Positions 42,450 to 52,715 are shown, counted from the stretch's first letter. The stretch is 64,000 bases of DNA from Segatella copri DSM 18205 (GCF_025151535.1 NZ_CP102288.1:1762501-1826500), one strand, 5' to 3'. Program-made: numbers and translations. Notes: generated by a model not told the origin, from the letters alone.

Positions 42450-43142
42450 ATGGACAAGAAAAAAACTCAAGTGAGCGTGCTGTTTATGCTTTTCAGCATC
42501 CTCTTCTGCGTTTGCCTGATTGCAGCAAACGTACTCGAAACAAAGCAAATCGCCTTCGGGCCAGTTTCCCTTACCGGTGGACTCATCGTATTCCCTGTAA
42601 GCTACATCATCAACGATGTGGTATGTGAAGTATGGGGCTATCAGAAAGCGCGTCTGTTGATATGGACCGGCTTTGCGATGAACTTCTTCTTCGTGGCACT
42701 GGGTGCTATCTGCGATGTGATTCCAGCAGCACCTTATTGGACCAACGATGCCGGTTTTCATGCCATCTTCGGTCTGGCACCCCGCATTGCAGCAGCCTCT
42801 TTCGTAGCCTTCATCATCGGTTCATTTGCCAATGCCTATGTAATGAGCGTAATGAAAATCCGCGATGGTGGCAAGCATTTCTCTGCCCGTGCCATCCTCA
42901 GTACCATTGCAGGTGAGAGTTGCGACAGCCTTATCTTCTTCCCACTTGCCCTGGGCGGTGTGGTGCCTGCATCAGAATTGCCTTGGCTCATGCTCTGGCA
43001 GGTAATACTGAAGACTGCCTACGAGATTGTGGTATTGCCTCTGACCATCCGTGTAGTGAAATACGTGAAGAAGCATGAAGGTGAAGATGTATACGACAAT
43101 AACATCTCCTACAATGTATTCAAGATCTTCAGCCTCGGCTAA
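42450..43142 (+). CDS. Queuosine precursor transporter (YhhQ/VUT family)
   Basis: This 230-residue inner-membrane protein has about six helices (about 8-28, 38-55, 68-90, 110-135, 150-175, 185-205) and the family blocks SYIINDVVCEVWGY, SARAILSTIAGESCDSLIFFP and LKTAYEIVVLPLT. The YhhQ family imports queuine or the precursors preQ0/preQ1. I set the start at ATG 42450; an upstream TTG in frame lies inside the riboswitch and cannot be the start. queF follows after 40 bp. Confidence 0.9.
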   Translation: MDKKKTQVSVLFMLFSILFCVCLIAANVLETKQIAFGPVSLTGGLIVFPVSYIINDVVCEVWGYQKARLLIWTGFAMNFFFVALGAICDVIPAAPYWTNDAGFHAIFGLAPRIAAASFVAFIIGSFANAYVMSVMKIRDGGKHFSARAILSTIAGESCDSLIFFPLALGGVVPASELPWLMLWQVILKTAYEIVVLPLTIRVVKYVKKHEGEDVYDNNISYNVFKIFSLG

Positions 43143-43182
43143 AAGACATCAGTAAATATCAAACATTAAAACATTACCAAGC

Positions 43183-43638
43183 GTGGATAGAAAAGAAGAC
43201 GGTCTTCAGGCATTAGGTGCCAAGACTACATATAGAATGGATTATGCGCCAGAGGTGCTCGAAACTTTCGTGAACAAGCATCCTGGCAATGATTACTGGG
43301 TACGTTTCAACTGCCCTGAGTTTACATCGCTCTGCCCTATTACGGGTCAGCCAGATTTCGCAGAGATTCGCATCAGCTATATTCCTGACGTAAAGATGGT
43401 AGAGAGCAAGAGTCTGAAACTTTATCTCTTCAGTTTCCGCAATCATGGCGATTTCCATGAAGACTGCGTAAACATCATCATGAAGGATCTCATCAAACTG
43501 ATGGACCCTAAATACATTGAGGTAACAGGCATCTTTACTCCTCGTGGCGGCATCAGTATCTGGCCGTATGCCAACTATGGCAAGCCAGGCACCAAATACG
43601 AGAAACTGGCAGAGCAGAGATTCGCTACTCACGAATAA
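43183..43638 (+). CDS. queF: NADPH-dependent 7-cyano-7-deazaguanine reductase
   Basis: This 151-residue tunnelling-fold enzyme reduces the nitrile of preQ0 to the amine of preQ1 for tRNA queuosine. The catalytic Cys is in [18 protein letters not shown], and the [13 protein letters not shown] block follows; this is the short, unimodular QueF. The start is a GTG; the next Met is 17 residues in, after conserved sequence. It sits with the transporter behind the preQ1-I candidate, so both genes would fall when preQ1 is plentiful. Confidence 0.93.
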   Translation: MDRKEDGLQALGAKTTYRMDYAPEVLETFVNKHPGNDYWVRFNCPEFTSLCPITGQPDFAEIRISYIPDVKMVESKSLKLYLFSFRNHGDFHEDCVNIIMKDLIKLMDPKYIEVTGIFTPRGGISIWPYANYGKPGTKYEKLAEQRFATHE

Positions 43639-43646
43639 AAAACAAG

Positions 43647-43690
43647 AAACCTCGGAAGATTGGCAGATTGCTTTTCTTCCGAGGTTTTTT
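43647..43690. terminator. Bidirectional terminator between queF and menB
   Basis: A 13-bp perfect stem (AAACCTCGGAAGA with TCTTCCGAGGTTT) with T-rich sequence on the plus side and A-rich sequence on the other serves the two convergent operons. Confidence 0.8.
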
Positions 43691-43710
43691 ATTGTTTATT
43701 GCTGATGAAA

Positions 43711-44532
43711 TTATGGGAACTGAGGATAATCCTCGAAGCGAGGCTTGCGCTTCTCAAGGAACGCCTTGCCACCTTCCTGAGCCTCATCCATCGTATAATA
43801 GAGCATCGTGGCATCGCCAGCCAACTCCTGAATACCAGCCTGACCATCCAGTTCGGCATTCAAGCCAGCCTTGATCATACGGAGTGCCAGAGGCGAACGC
43901 TCCATCATGATTTCAGCCCACTCTACACAGGTATCTTCCAACTTTTCGAGAGGCACCACCTTGTTCACCATTCCCATCTGTTCAGCCTCCTTGGCAGAAT
44001 ACTGCTTGCAGAGGAACCAAATTTCACGAGCCTTCTTCTGACCCACCATTCTTGCCAAATAAGAAGAACCGAAACCGGCATCGAAGCTTCCTACCTTAGG
44101 ACCAGTCTGTCCAAAGATGGCATTCTCTGAAGCGATGGTCAGGTCGCACATCACATGAAGCACATGACCGCCACCGATGGCATAACCATTCACCATAGCG
44201 ATAACCGGCTTTGGCAAACGACGAATCTGCATCTGTACATCGAGCACATTCAGGCGAGGTACACCGTCATTACCTACATAACCGCCTCGGCCCTTCACAT
44301 GCATGTCGCCACCTGCACAGAATGCCTTATCGCCGGCACCCGTCAGAATGACCACACGGATATCCAGACAGTCGCGGCAATAGTTGAATGCCTGCGCCAT
44401 CTCCCAAGTGGTCAACGGCGTGAAGGCATTACGGTAGCGCTCACGGTTGATGGTAATCTTAGCGATATGATTATACTCCTCGAAGATGATTTCCTTGAAA
44501 TCAAAACCTTCTATCTTCTTCCATTCTCTCAT
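43711..44532 (-). CDS. menB: 1,4-dihydroxy-2-naphthoyl-CoA synthase
   Basis: This 273-residue crotonase-fold enzyme closes the naphthoate ring in menaquinone synthesis. [21 protein letters not shown] is the oxyanion and CoA region, and [24 protein letters not shown] is the crotonase signature. [23 protein letters not shown] is specific to MenB. It is the last gene of a minus-strand unit after menD, with a leader containing ATCATAAAGTTCAAAG, also found before purC and purM. Confidence 0.95.
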   Translation of the reverse strand: MREWKKIEGFDFKEIIFEEYNHIAKITINRERYRNAFTPLTTWEMAQAFNYCRDCLDIRVVILTGAGDKAFCAGGDMHVKGRGGYVGNDGVPRLNVLDVQMQIRRLPKPVIAMVNGYAIGGGHVLHVMCDLTIASENAIFGQTGPKVGSFDAGFGSSYLARMVGQKKAREIWFLCKQYSAKEAEQMGMVNKVVPLEKLEDTCVEWAEIMMERSPLALRMIKAGLNAELDGQAGIQELAGDATMLYYTMDEAQEGGKAFLEKRKPRFEDYPQFP

Positions 44533-44556
44533 TTTACTTTGAACTTTATGATTACT
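44533..44556 (-). repeat. TTCAAAG-word leader of menB
   Basis: Read on the minus strand, ATCATAAAGTTCAAAGTAAA precedes the ATG directly, as before purC; the purM leader shares the word with a slightly different end. Confidence 0.55.
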
Positions 44557-44611
44557 ATTTATCTTATTCTTTTGACAGAACTATCAGCTATAGTTCCTTA
44601 CAGGTCCTCTA

Positions 44612-46420
44612 TCAGCACTTCTGAACGGCTTCCAGCATCTCATTATCTACATCCATATCTGTGAAAACCTCCAGAAGCATCGGGCGCTCGCTCTCGGCAT
44701 GAATCAATTGGCTGATGCCCTGTTCCATCTCTTCCTTTGTATGAGCTGCGAAATATTTTATGTCATTCTGACTACAGATTCCTTCAGCCGTTGCATGATG
44801 CTTTGCCATTATCATTTCTTCACGAGCCTGACTCGCCTTTAATCCCTGGAACTTGCCAAAGATGGCACCGCCACCATTATTGAGCACGATGATACGGAGC
44901 TTGCCGTTCAGATTTCTATTCCAGAGCGCATTCTGGTCATAGAAGAAACTCAGGTCGCCGAGAACGCAGTATACATGCTTATCAGCCCCATTCTTGCACA
45001 TCGAGAAGCCAACAGCCGTAGAAAGAGAACCTTCTATACCGTTCACTCCACGATTGCAGTAAACATGGCGGTCGGCATACTGATTCATCAACCGGATGGC
45101 AGAACTGTTGCCCGAGAAGACGCTGCTCATCATACCAGGAAGGAAAGTATCGAATTTGCGGTCATAGATACCATCGTCCTGAGCATCTTTACCGCCTAAG
45201 GTGAACGCTTTGAAATCCTGAGGCTCAACCTTCTGAAGCTGGCTGAAGAATTCCTTTACGGTAGCCAGACTGCTGAACTCAGGCTTGAAGTTCTCTTTGC
45301 GTTCATAGCTTTTAGCCAACGCATCCATCCACAATTTGCGATAATCCTCCCAGTGGTTGTGCCAGCCAAAATTATCCAACCATGACATAGCATCACTGTT
45401 TGGCAAATCCATCACTTTAGTAAGATGCATGAACGTATCTTCGATATCAGTCTCTTGCGAGATTCTTATCTGCTCAACTCCTTTAAGCGAACGCAGATAA
45501 GATTTCAGCTTCTTGCTCACAATATGTCCACCTATATAAACCACCAGGTCAGGACGGAATCTTTCATCGTCCTTTATTTCATCCAGCAAATTCTCGAAAG
45601 CGCCATACAAGGTGGTTTTATTCCAATCTTCTCCCAGTTCTTCCTGAACCTTATATAGATAAGGTGGCATTGCCAGAGATTCCCATAATATAGGCATCCG
45701 GTCAATATAAGCCAACAAGTCTACATATTTTTCGGTATTGTCCAACTGGCCTATTACCACCAATGGACGTTTGGCTTTTAACACACATTCAAAAGGGGTC
45801 TCTTCAAATGTGTCAATATTTTCCCTGCAGTAAGCAACCTCTATCTTGCGCTCTACGGGCAAAGCTTCTTTCGTAAACGAATAGAAAGGCTCAGAGATAG
45901 GTACATTGATGTGTACAGGTCCCTTTACCCGCCCCATGCTTTTCAACAGCGCTTCGTTGACCAGCCGGTTGCAATACCAATGCATCTCTTCCTGCTGCTC
46001 ACCTTCGAACACTTCTGGCAGAGATACCGCTTTTCTTACCATCTGCCCCAAAGCATCAGGCTGAGGAAGCGTCTGACCATCCAGCTGGTTAATCCACTGT
46101 GCCGGTCTGTCGGCAGAAATCACTATGAGCGGGATTTGCTGATAATAAGCCTCAGCTACTGCCGGATAAAGATTGAGCAATGCAGAACCCGAAGTCACAC
46201 ACACTACGACAGGCTGATAACCTTCAGCCATAGAAAGTCCAAGAGCTTGGAAGCCGGCGCTACGTTCGTCGGTTACAGGATAGCAAGTGATGTCTTCACA
46301 CTCGTTGAGATTATGAACTATGGCTGCATTTCTGCTGCCCGGACACACTACAGCATGGCGAACACCATGCGCTACCAGTAAACTTGTCAAAATATTGACG
46401 TTTTCTTTATTGCTATACAT
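44612..46420 (-). CDS. menD: SEPHCHC synthase
   Basis: This 602-residue thiamine-diphosphate enzyme joins isochorismate and 2-oxoglutarate in menaquinone synthesis. VCPGSRNAAIVHNL (about 23-36) is the N-terminal substrate region, CVTSGSALLNLYPAV the next block, and GNSSAIRLMNQYA with VNGIEGSLSTAVGF and LGDLSFFYDQNALW forms the thiamine-binding part. It is slightly longer than the usual 550-580. It lies between menF and menB on one strand. Confidence 0.95.
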   Translation of the reverse strand: MYSNKENVNILTSLLVAHGVRHAVVCPGSRNAAIVHNLNECEDITCYPVTDERSAGFQALGLSMAEGYQPVVVCVTSGSALLNLYPAVAEAYYQQIPLIVISADRPAQWINQLDGQTLPQPDALGQMVRKAVSLPEVFEGEQQEEMHWYCNRLVNEALLKSMGRVKGPVHINVPISEPFYSFTKEALPVERKIEVAYCRENIDTFEETPFECVLKAKRPLVVIGQLDNTEKYVDLLAYIDRMPILWESLAMPPYLYKVQEELGEDWNKTTLYGAFENLLDEIKDDERFRPDLVVYIGGHIVSKKLKSYLRSLKGVEQIRISQETDIEDTFMHLTKVMDLPNSDAMSWLDNFGWHNHWEDYRKLWMDALAKSYERKENFKPEFSSLATVKEFFSQLQKVEPQDFKAFTLGGKDAQDDGIYDRKFDTFLPGMMSSVFSGNSSAIRLMNQYADRHVYCNRGVNGIEGSLSTAVGFSMCKNGADKHVYCVLGDLSFFYDQNALWNRNLNGKLRIIVLNNGGGAIFGKFQGLKASQAREEMIMAKHHATAEGICSQNDIKYFAAHTKEEMEQGISQLIHAESERPMLLEVFTDMDVDNEMLEAVQKC

Positions 46421-46527
46421 TTCACCTTATTTTTTAGGTTATTTTTATGTTTTCAGATTCTTGAAGACCCTTTGTCTTTTAGCATTATAAAATCAGAATG
46501 AATCCCTATCATTTCTCTGCAAGACCT

Positions 46528-47706
46528 TTACAGGACCGACAGGATGGTCTGCATCTTAGCTTCAGTTTCCTTCCACTCCTTCTCCATCTCGCTCTCCTTC
46601 AGCAATCCGCCTCCTGCATAGAGTTCGCAGGAGCCGTCATCCAGAATGTTCATGCAGCGCAGGGAAACATAGAGATGCGTCTTTCCTTTCGGCGAAATCG
46701 GTCCCACAAAACCACTGTAGTATTTGCGCGACTGATGTTCATGCTGCAGGATAAACCGGCGAGCTTCATCCTTCGGTATTCCGCAGACGGCAGGCGTAGG
46801 ATATAAGGCATCGAGCACATCGCCCAGACGCCCCGTATCATGCAGACGGAAAGCAATGTCTGTACGGAGATGATAGAGATTGGCAGCCATCGTGGTATAA
46901 GGTCCCTTCTTCTGATAATCATCCGAAAAGACCTTGATGCAATCCTCGATATAATCGGTTACATACTGCTGTTCCTCTCTGTTCTTCTCCGACCATTCTA
47001 TCCCTTCTACCGGATAATCGGCTACGGTCTTGGAAGGTTCAGCCTTTTGGGTGCCTGCCAGCGACATGGTTGCCATCTGATTCTGTTCACCTTTAAGCAG
47101 AATTTCAGGTGTAGCCATCAGCCATAAACCCGATTGGGGTGTATAAACCAAGGCTACAAAAAGACGGGGATACATCCGGCAGGTCTTCAGAAACAGAGCC
47201 TTTAAAGAGTCTGCATCCTGCACAACTGAAGCATTGGCTGTATTCTGCACAGCTGAAGTCTTGCCGGCATCTTGCACTGCTGAAGTCTGGACAGATTCTA
47301 AAGGCTGCCGATGACTCAGAATACGCAGTTTTCTTGCCAGAACAATCTTGCTGAATTTACCTTCAGAGATCTGCCGGTGAAAGCATTCAAACTCCCTTGC
47401 ATAGGCTTTAAAATTACGTCCCGACGTAGATTCTGCTACGTCACGACGTAATTTCTGCTGCGTCACGACGTAGGAAGTGCCGCATCGCGATGCATTTTCA
47501 GTCCCCTCGGCAGAGAGAAGTTTGCTTTCATCCGGATGCATTAACACCACGGGACATTCGCTGGATGGCGCGAAAGGAGCTATCACGAAACCTTCCTTGC
47601 CATTCAGTTCTGCCACAGAAGAGAGTACCTCAGGTTCTCCCTCATGTTGAGCCACATAGGTAGCATGGTGCAGATAAGGCAGACGATAATACGCAAAAGC
47701 TATCAT
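46528..47706 (-). CDS. menF: Isochorismate synthase, with two repeat-derived insertions
   Basis: This 392-residue chorismate-binding enzyme makes isochorismate for menaquinone. The catalytic part has SKIVLARKL, SLAGTQKAEPSKTV, VCGIPKDEARRFI and YYSGFVGPISPKG. Two stretches look inserted: one from four dyad elements 22 bp apart (47416-47493), giving GTSYVVTQQKLRRDVAEST, and one from three 27-bp repeats (47213-47293), giving SAVQDAGKT, SAVQNTANA and SVVQDADS. Both keep the frame. The position after the conserved LARK strand suggests surface loops. It overlaps the thioesterase gene by 4 bp. Confidence 0.9.
   Translation of the reverse strand: MIAFAYYRLPYLHHATYVAQHEGEPEVLSSVAELNGKEGFVIAPFAPSSECPVVLMHPDESKLLSAEGTENASRCGTSYVVTQQKLRRDVAESTSGRNFKAYAREFECFHRQISEGKFSKIVLARKLRILSHRQPLESVQTSAVQDAGKTSAVQNTANASVVQDADSLKALFLKTCRMYPRLFVALVYTPQSGLWLMATPEILLKGEQNQMATMSLAGTQKAEPSKTVADYPVEGIEWSEKNREEQQYVTDYIEDCIKVFSDDYQKKGPYTTMAANLYHLRTDIAFRLHDTGRLGDVLDALYPTPAVCGIPKDEARRFILQHEHQSRKYYSGFVGPISPKGKTHLYVSLRCMNILDDGSCELYAGGGLLKESEMEKEWKETEAKMQTILSVL
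47213..47293. repeat. Three 27-bp tandem repeats inside menF
   Basis: Units start at 47213, 47240 and 47267 and share TGCACARCTGAAG-type cores. They encode a 9-residue repeat (SAVQDAGKT and variants) in the isochorismate synthase. Confidence 0.75.
47416..47493. repeat. Four 12-bp dyads exactly 22 bp apart inside menF (array E)
   Basis: ACGTCCCGACGT (47416), ACGTCACGACGT (47438), GCGTCACGACGT (47460) and GCATCGCGATGC (47482) each have 5-bp complementary arms (near-complementary in the third) around 2 bp. The 10-bp spacers are partly conserved. The fourth unit differs in sequence but keeps the dyad and the phase. Three periods (66 bp) keep the reading frame. Confidence 0.8.
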
Positions 47707-48149
47707 ACCTTTGTTTCTGCCCCCTTTTTCTGATTGTCTTTCTTTGGAGTGAACACATAGTTGGTTACCTGTACAGTACAGATTACCTCACCAGCCGTAT
47801 TCTTGATATCCACCTGCCAGGTATGCAAGGTTCTGCCCTTGTGCACAATCTTGGCAAAGGCAGTAACTATATCGCCCTCGCTGACCGCCTGAACATGAGT
47901 ACCGCTCACGTTGATACCCACGGCAATCTGTCCCGGACAGAGCGCCAGGGAACCGATACCCGCCACATTCTCGGCAAGAGCCAGAGAAGCTCCTCCACTC
48001 AAGAAGCCGAAAGGTTGGCGATTACGCTCATCTACCATCATCGTTGCCTGAAGCGTATCAGGCTCAGGGGTAGAAATGAAATGCATTCCGAGGGTCTTGG
48101 ATAATCCATCAGTCTTGCTGATTCTTTTTACTAATTCATCTATGTTCAT
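47703..48149 (-). CDS. PaaI-like hotdog thioesterase, probable DHNA-CoA thioesterase
   Basis: This 148-residue hotdog-fold protein has the PaaI/YdiI pattern: RNRQPFGFLSGGASLALAENVAG with the catalytic Glu or Asp in the long helix, then GINVSGTHVQAVSEGDIVTAFAK. It is the first gene of the unit thioesterase, menF, menD, menB, and its stop overlaps the menF start by 4 bp. From that context I infer hydrolysis of 1,4-dihydroxy-2-naphthoyl-CoA (the MenI step). A general acyl-CoA thioesterase is possible. Confidence 0.85.
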   Translation of the reverse strand: MNIDELVKRISKTDGLSKTLGMHFISTPEPDTLQATMMVDERNRQPFGFLSGGASLALAENVAGIGSLALCPGQIAVGINVSGTHVQAVSEGDIVTAFAKIVHKGRTLHTWQVDIKNTAGEVICTVQVTNYVFTPKKDNQKKGAETKV

Positions 48150-48239
48150 CTTATGATCTTCTATTTTTCGTATTTTGTTATTGATTCAGAGCTATTCGTT
48201 TCCTCTTCGCTCCAAAGTATGTTTCTGATAAACTCAACG

Positions 48240-48247
48240 CAAAGGTA
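48240..48247 (-). promoter_or_regulatory. -7 box of the men operon
   Basis: TACCTTTG on the minus strand, about 90 bp before the first ATG. Confidence 0.5.
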
Positions 48248-48373
48248 AGACTTTCTTTAGAGAAAACAAAATTTATCTCACTTTTTATTTGATGAAGGGC
48301 AAACTTTACATTCCTTTTCCTTTCTTTAATAATAAAAAACATAAAAAACGGCATATAGTTCAGATTTATTTTG

Positions 48374-48381
48374 TATTTTTG
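48374..48381 (+). promoter_or_regulatory. -7 box of lysS
   Basis: TATTTTTG followed by GC, 40 bp before the ATG. There is no TTTG at the -33 spacing. Confidence 0.5.
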
Positions 48382-48421
48382 CACCAAAAATAAGAAAATA
48401 AAAGATATATCTGAATAGAAT

Positions 48422-50152
48422 ATGAACATTTTAGAGCTAAGCGAACAGGAAATCGTTCGCAGACAGAGTCTTCAGACATTGCGCGAGATGGGTATCGACC
48501 CATACCCAGCAGCAGAGTTTCCAACCAATGCATTCAGCACAGATATCAAAGCTGAATTCAAGGACGAGGACGAGCCACGCCAGGTAGTTATCGCCGGACG
48601 TATGATGGGTCGCCGCGTAATGGGTAAAGCTAGCTTCGCTGAGTTGCAGGACTCAAAGGGAAGAATCCAGGTTTATATCGCCCGCGACGAGATTTGTCCA
48701 GACGAGAACAAGGACCTTTATAATACTGTATTCAAGAAACTCCTCGATATCGGTGACTTCATCGGTGTAAAGGGTTTCGTATTCCGCACACAGACTGGCG
48801 AGATTTCTGTTCACGCCAAGGAACTGTGCCTGCTCTCTAAGAGCTTGAAGCCACTCCCTATCGTGAAGTATAAGGATGGCGTGGCTTACGACAAGTTCGA
48901 TGATCCAGAGTTGCGTTACCGCCAGCGCTACGTTGACCTCATCGTTAATGATGGCGTAAAGGATACTTTCCTGCAGCGTGCTACCGTACTCCGCACTCTG
49001 CGCAGCGTACTCGACAACGCAGGTTATACTGAGGTAGAGACTCCTACCCTGCAGAGCATTGCCGGTGGTGCTTCAGCCCGCCCATTCATCACCCACTTCA
49101 ATGCGCTCGATCAGGATATGTACATGCGTATCGCTACCGAGCTCTACCTGAAGCGCCTCATCGTAGGTGGTTTCGAGGGTGTTTATGAAATCGGCAAGAA
49201 CTTCCGCAACGAGGGTATGGACCGTAACCACAACCCTGAGTTCACCTGTATGGAGCTTTATGTTCAGTACAAGGACTACAACTGGATGATGGCTTTCACA
49301 GAGAAGTTGCTCGAAACGATCTGTATCGCAGTAAACGGCAAGCCAGAGCGCGAGATTGATGGCAACATCATCAGTTTCAAGGCTCCATATCGCCGTCTTC
49401 CTATCCTCGATGCCATCAAGGAAAAGACCGGTTTCGACTGCAACGGCAAGACCGAGGAAGAGATCCGCGCATTCTGCAAGGAGAAGGGCATGGACGTAGA
49501 TGAGACCATGGGTAAGGGTAAGTTGATTGATGAGCTCTTCGGTGAGTTCTGCGAGGGCACCTTCCTCCAGCCAACCTTCATCACCGACTATCCGGTAGAG
49601 ATGTCTCCATTGACCAAGATGCACCGTTCTAAGCCAGGCTTGACCGAGCGTTTCGAGTTGATGGTTAACGGTAAAGAACTTGCCAATGCATACTCTGAGC
49701 TCAACGACCCAATTGATCAGGAAGAGCGTTTCATCGACCAGATGAAGCTTGCTGACAAGGGTGATGACGAGGCAATGATCATCGATCAGGACTTCCTCCG
49801 TGCCCTCCAGTACGGTATGCCTCCAACATCAGGTATCGGTATCGGTATCGACCGCTTGGTCATGTTGATGACAGGCAAGACCTTCATCCAGGAGGTACTG
49901 TTCTTCCCACAGATGAAGCCAGAGAAGAAGATGCCACAGAGCACCATCAAGGAATGGGCAGAGATTGGCGTGCCAGAGGATTGGGCATACGTGCTCCGCA
50001 AGGCAGGCTTCAATCTCATCTCTGATATCCGTGAAGAAAAAGCACAAGGCTTGCAGCAGAAGATTGGAGAAATCAACAAGAAGTACAAGCTTGGCTACGA
50101 GAAGCCTTCTGTTGACGACATCCAGGGCTGGATTAATGCAGCAAATGCTTAA
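48422..50152 (+). CDS. lysS: Lysyl-tRNA synthetase (class II)
   Basis: This 576-residue enzyme charges tRNA-Lys. The N-terminal OB fold (about 45-150) is followed by the class II core: motif 1 near [18 protein letters not shown], motif 2 [20 protein letters not shown] and motif 3 [12 protein letters not shown]. It is about 70 residues longer than the E. coli enzyme, with an insertion around 300-360 and a C-terminal extension (about 515-576), both common in Bacteroidota. Confidence 0.96.
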   Translation: MNILELSEQEIVRRQSLQTLREMGIDPYPAAEFPTNAFSTDIKAEFKDEDEPRQVVIAGRMMGRRVMGKASFAELQDSKGRIQVYIARDEICPDENKDLYNTVFKKLLDIGDFIGVKGFVFRTQTGEISVHAKELCLLSKSLKPLPIVKYKDGVAYDKFDDPELRYRQRYVDLIVNDGVKDTFLQRATVLRTLRSVLDNAGYTEVETPTLQSIAGGASARPFITHFNALDQDMYMRIATELYLKRLIVGGFEGVYEIGKNFRNEGMDRNHNPEFTCMELYVQYKDYNWMMAFTEKLLETICIAVNGKPEREIDGNIISFKAPYRRLPILDAIKEKTGFDCNGKTEEEIRAFCKEKGMDVDETMGKGKLIDELFGEFCEGTFLQPTFITDYPVEMSPLTKMHRSKPGLTERFELMVNGKELANAYSELNDPIDQEERFIDQMKLADKGDDEAMIIDQDFLRALQYGMPPTSGIGIGIDRLVMLMTGKTFIQEVLFFPQMKPEKKMPQSTIKEWAEIGVPEDWAYVLRKAGFNLISDIREEKAQGLQQKIGEINKKYKLGYEKPSVDDIQGWINAANA

Positions 50153-50154
50153 TT

Positions 50155-50274
50155 GATAATGCATAATTAATAATGTATAATTAATAAAGAGTTCCGGCTT
50201 TTTATTGGTTATACATTATATCTACAAACAAAGGCGAAAGCCTCATTATTAATTATTAATTATAAATTCATTCG
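50155..50274. repeat. Inverted pair of TAATTAATAATG-type words between lysS and gpsA
   Basis: AATTGATAATGCATAATTAA and similar words after lysS mirror TATTAATTATTAATTATAAA before gpsA. A loop of about 70 bp lies between. Confidence 0.65.
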
Positions 50275-50276
50275 AA

Positions 50277-51275
50277 GTGTTCAACTGCGGTAAAATAGCG
50301 ATAATTGGCGGCGGTAGCTGGGCTACGGCAATAGCCAAGATTGTGGTGGGTCATACTCATCATATAGGCTGGTATATGCGTCGCGATGACCGCATCGAGG
50401 ACTTCAAGCGCATGGGGCACAACCCTGCCTATCTGATGTCGGCACGATTCAATGTAGATGAGATTTTCTTCTCTTCCGACATCAACAAGATAGTGCAGAA
50501 CTACGATACACTCGTGTTCGTCACCCCGTCGCCTTATCTGAAGAATCATCTCAAGAAGCTCAAGACGCGACTCAGCGACAAGTTCATCATCACAGCCATC
50601 AAAGGTATTGTACCAGATGAAAACCTCGTTTGCTCAGAGTATTTCCATCAGGTTTACGATGTGCCTTACGAGAACCTCGCCTGCATCGGAGGTCCTTCTC
50701 ATGCCGAGGAGGTGGCACTGGAGCGACTGAGCTATCTCACCGTGGGCTGTAGCGATACCGAAAAGGCGCGTGCCTTCGCCAACGATTGTCTGGCGAGTGA
50801 ATTCATCAAGACCAAGACTTCGAGCGATGTCATCGGTATCGAATACTCTTCGGTTCTGAAGAACGTATACGCCATCGCAGCAGGTATCTGTGGCGGTCTG
50901 AAGTATGGTGACAACTTCCAGGCGGTACTCATGTCAAATGCCGTTCAGGAGATGCACCGCTTCCTGACAGCCGTCCACCCTATCGACCGAAGCATGTACG
51001 ACTCAGTTTATCTGGGCGACCTGCTCGTAACAGGTTACAGCAACTTTTCCCGCAACCGCACCTTCGGAACCATGATAGGCAAGGGCTACAGCGTGAAGAG
51101 TGCGCAGATAGAGATGGAGATGATTGCAGAAGGATATTTCGGCACCAAGTGTATGAAGGAAATCAATCGCCACATGCACGTCAACATGCCGATTCTCGAT
51201 GCTGTATATAATATATTGTACGAGCGCATCAGTCCGCAAATCGAAATCAAACTCTTGACCGACTCGTTCAGATAG
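50277..51275 (+). CDS. gpsA: Glycerol-3-phosphate dehydrogenase [NAD(P)+]
   Basis: This 332-residue enzyme makes sn-glycerol 3-phosphate for phospholipids. The Rossmann loop IIGGGSWATAIAK is at the N-terminus; AIKGIVPDENLVCSEYF and IGGPSHAEEVALERLSYLTVG follow, and the catalytic Lys is in LKNVYAIAAGICGGLKYGDN. The start is GTG and is very close to the glycine loop, as usual for the family. Confidence 0.94.
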   Translation: MFNCGKIAIIGGGSWATAIAKIVVGHTHHIGWYMRRDDRIEDFKRMGHNPAYLMSARFNVDEIFFSSDINKIVQNYDTLVFVTPSPYLKNHLKKLKTRLSDKFIITAIKGIVPDENLVCSEYFHQVYDVPYENLACIGGPSHAEEVALERLSYLTVGCSDTEKARAFANDCLASEFIKTKTSSDVIGIEYSSVLKNVYAIAAGICGGLKYGDNFQAVLMSNAVQEMHRFLTAVHPIDRSMYDSVYLGDLLVTGYSNFSRNRTFGTMIGKGYSVKSAQIEMEMIAEGYFGTKCMKEINRHMHVNMPILDAVYNILYERISPQIEIKLLTDSFR

Positions 51276-51357
51276 GCACATCCTATCCTTTGGTTTCGGC
51301 AGAAGAGTTTGTCTTCAAGTAGTAACATTAACACATTCATTTAGATATTAAAAGAAA

Positions 51358-52713
51358 ATGAAAAGTATCAGCTTAAACATTACAAAGGCTGCATCATTCC
51401 TTGCAGAAGGTGCAGTAAAGGCTTACGAGCCTAAGGTTAAGGCCGCTCAGGAAGCTCTTGAGAACGGCACTTGTGAAGGTAACGATTTCTTGGGATGGTT
51501 GCATTTGCCTTCTTCTATCACTCCTGAGTTCCTCAATGAGATTCAGGCTGTTGCCAATACTTTGCGCGAGAAGTGTGAGGTGGTTGTTGTAGCAGGTATC
51601 GGTGGTAGCTACCTCGGTGCACGCGCCGTTATCGAAGGCCTCGGCAACTCTTTCGCTTGGCTCGTAAACGACAAGAAGAACCCTACTATCCTCTTCGCAG
51701 GTAACAATATCGGTGAGGACTACCTCTTCGAGTTGACCTCTTTCTTGAAGGACAAGAAGTTTGGTGTCATCAATATCTCTAAGTCTGGTACCACTACTGA
51801 GACTGCTCTCGCTTTCCGTCTTTTGAAGAAGCAATGCGAGGATCAGCGCGGTAAGGAAGAGGCTAAGGATGTTATCGTAGCTGTAACCGACGCCAAGAAG
51901 GGTGCTGCACGTACTTGTGCTGACAAGGAGGGTTACAAGAGCTTCATCATCCCTGATAATGTAGGTGGCCGCTTCTCTGTTTTGACCCCAGTAGGTTTGT
52001 TGCCTATCGCAGTAGCAGGTTTCGATGTAAAGCAGCTCGTAGCTGGTGCGGCTGACATGGAGAAGGCTTGTGGCAAGGACGTAGCTTTCGAGGAGAATCC
52101 TGCAGCTATCTATGCAGCTACACGTCAGGCTCTCTATACTCAGGCTGGCAAGAAGATTGAGATCGTATGCAACTTCCAGCCTAAACTTCACTACTTCGCT
52201 GAGTGGTGGAAGCAGCTCTATGGTGAGAGCGAGGGTAAGGACCAGAAGGGTATCTTCCCAGCTGCTTGCGACTTCACTACCGACCTTCACTCTATGGGCC
52301 AGTGGATTCAGCAGGGCGAGCGCTCTATCTTCGAGACTGTTATCAGCGTAGAGACTCCTAACGAGAAGTTGCTCTTCCCTCACGATGATGAGAACCTCGA
52401 CGGTTTGAACTTCCTCGAGGGCAAGCGTGTTGACGAGGTGAACAAGATGGCAGAGCTCGGTACACGTCTGGCTCACGTTGACGGTGGTGTTCCTAACATC
52501 CTGGTTAACGTACCAGAGTTGAACGCTTACTACCTCGGTCAGCTGATCTACTTCTTCGAGAAGGCTTGCGGTATCAGCGGACTCTTGGAAGAGGTGAACC
52601 CATTCAACCAGCCTGGTGTTGAGGCATACAAGAAGAATATGTTCGCATTGCTCAACAAGCCAGGTTATGAGGCTGAGAGCAAAGCTATCCAGGAGCGCTT
52701 GAAGAATGAGTAA
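51358..52713 (+). CDS. pgi: Glucose-6-phosphate isomerase
   Basis: This 451-residue glycolytic enzyme interconverts glucose 6-phosphate and fructose 6-phosphate. [18 protein letters not shown] and [18 protein letters not shown] are the SIS sugar-phosphate loops, [18 protein letters not shown] is a signature region, and [15 protein letters not shown] the C-terminal one. It is the shorter bacterial form (about 450). It lies between gpsA and the beta-phosphoglucomutase-like gene. Confidence 0.96.
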   Translation: MKSISLNITKAASFLAEGAVKAYEPKVKAAQEALENGTCEGNDFLGWLHLPSSITPEFLNEIQAVANTLREKCEVVVVAGIGGSYLGARAVIEGLGNSFAWLVNDKKNPTILFAGNNIGEDYLFELTSFLKDKKFGVINISKSGTTTETALAFRLLKKQCEDQRGKEEAKDVIVAVTDAKKGAARTCADKEGYKSFIIPDNVGGRFSVLTPVGLLPIAVAGFDVKQLVAGAADMEKACGKDVAFEENPAAIYAATRQALYTQAGKKIEIVCNFQPKLHYFAEWWKQLYGESEGKDQKGIFPAACDFTTDLHSMGQWIQQGERSIFETVISVETPNEKLLFPHDDENLDGLNFLEGKRVDEVNKMAELGTRLAHVDGGVPNILVNVPELNAYYLGQLIYFFEKACGISGLLEEVNPFNQPGVEAYKKNMFALLNKPGYEAESKAIQERLKNE

Positions 52714-52715
52714 AG

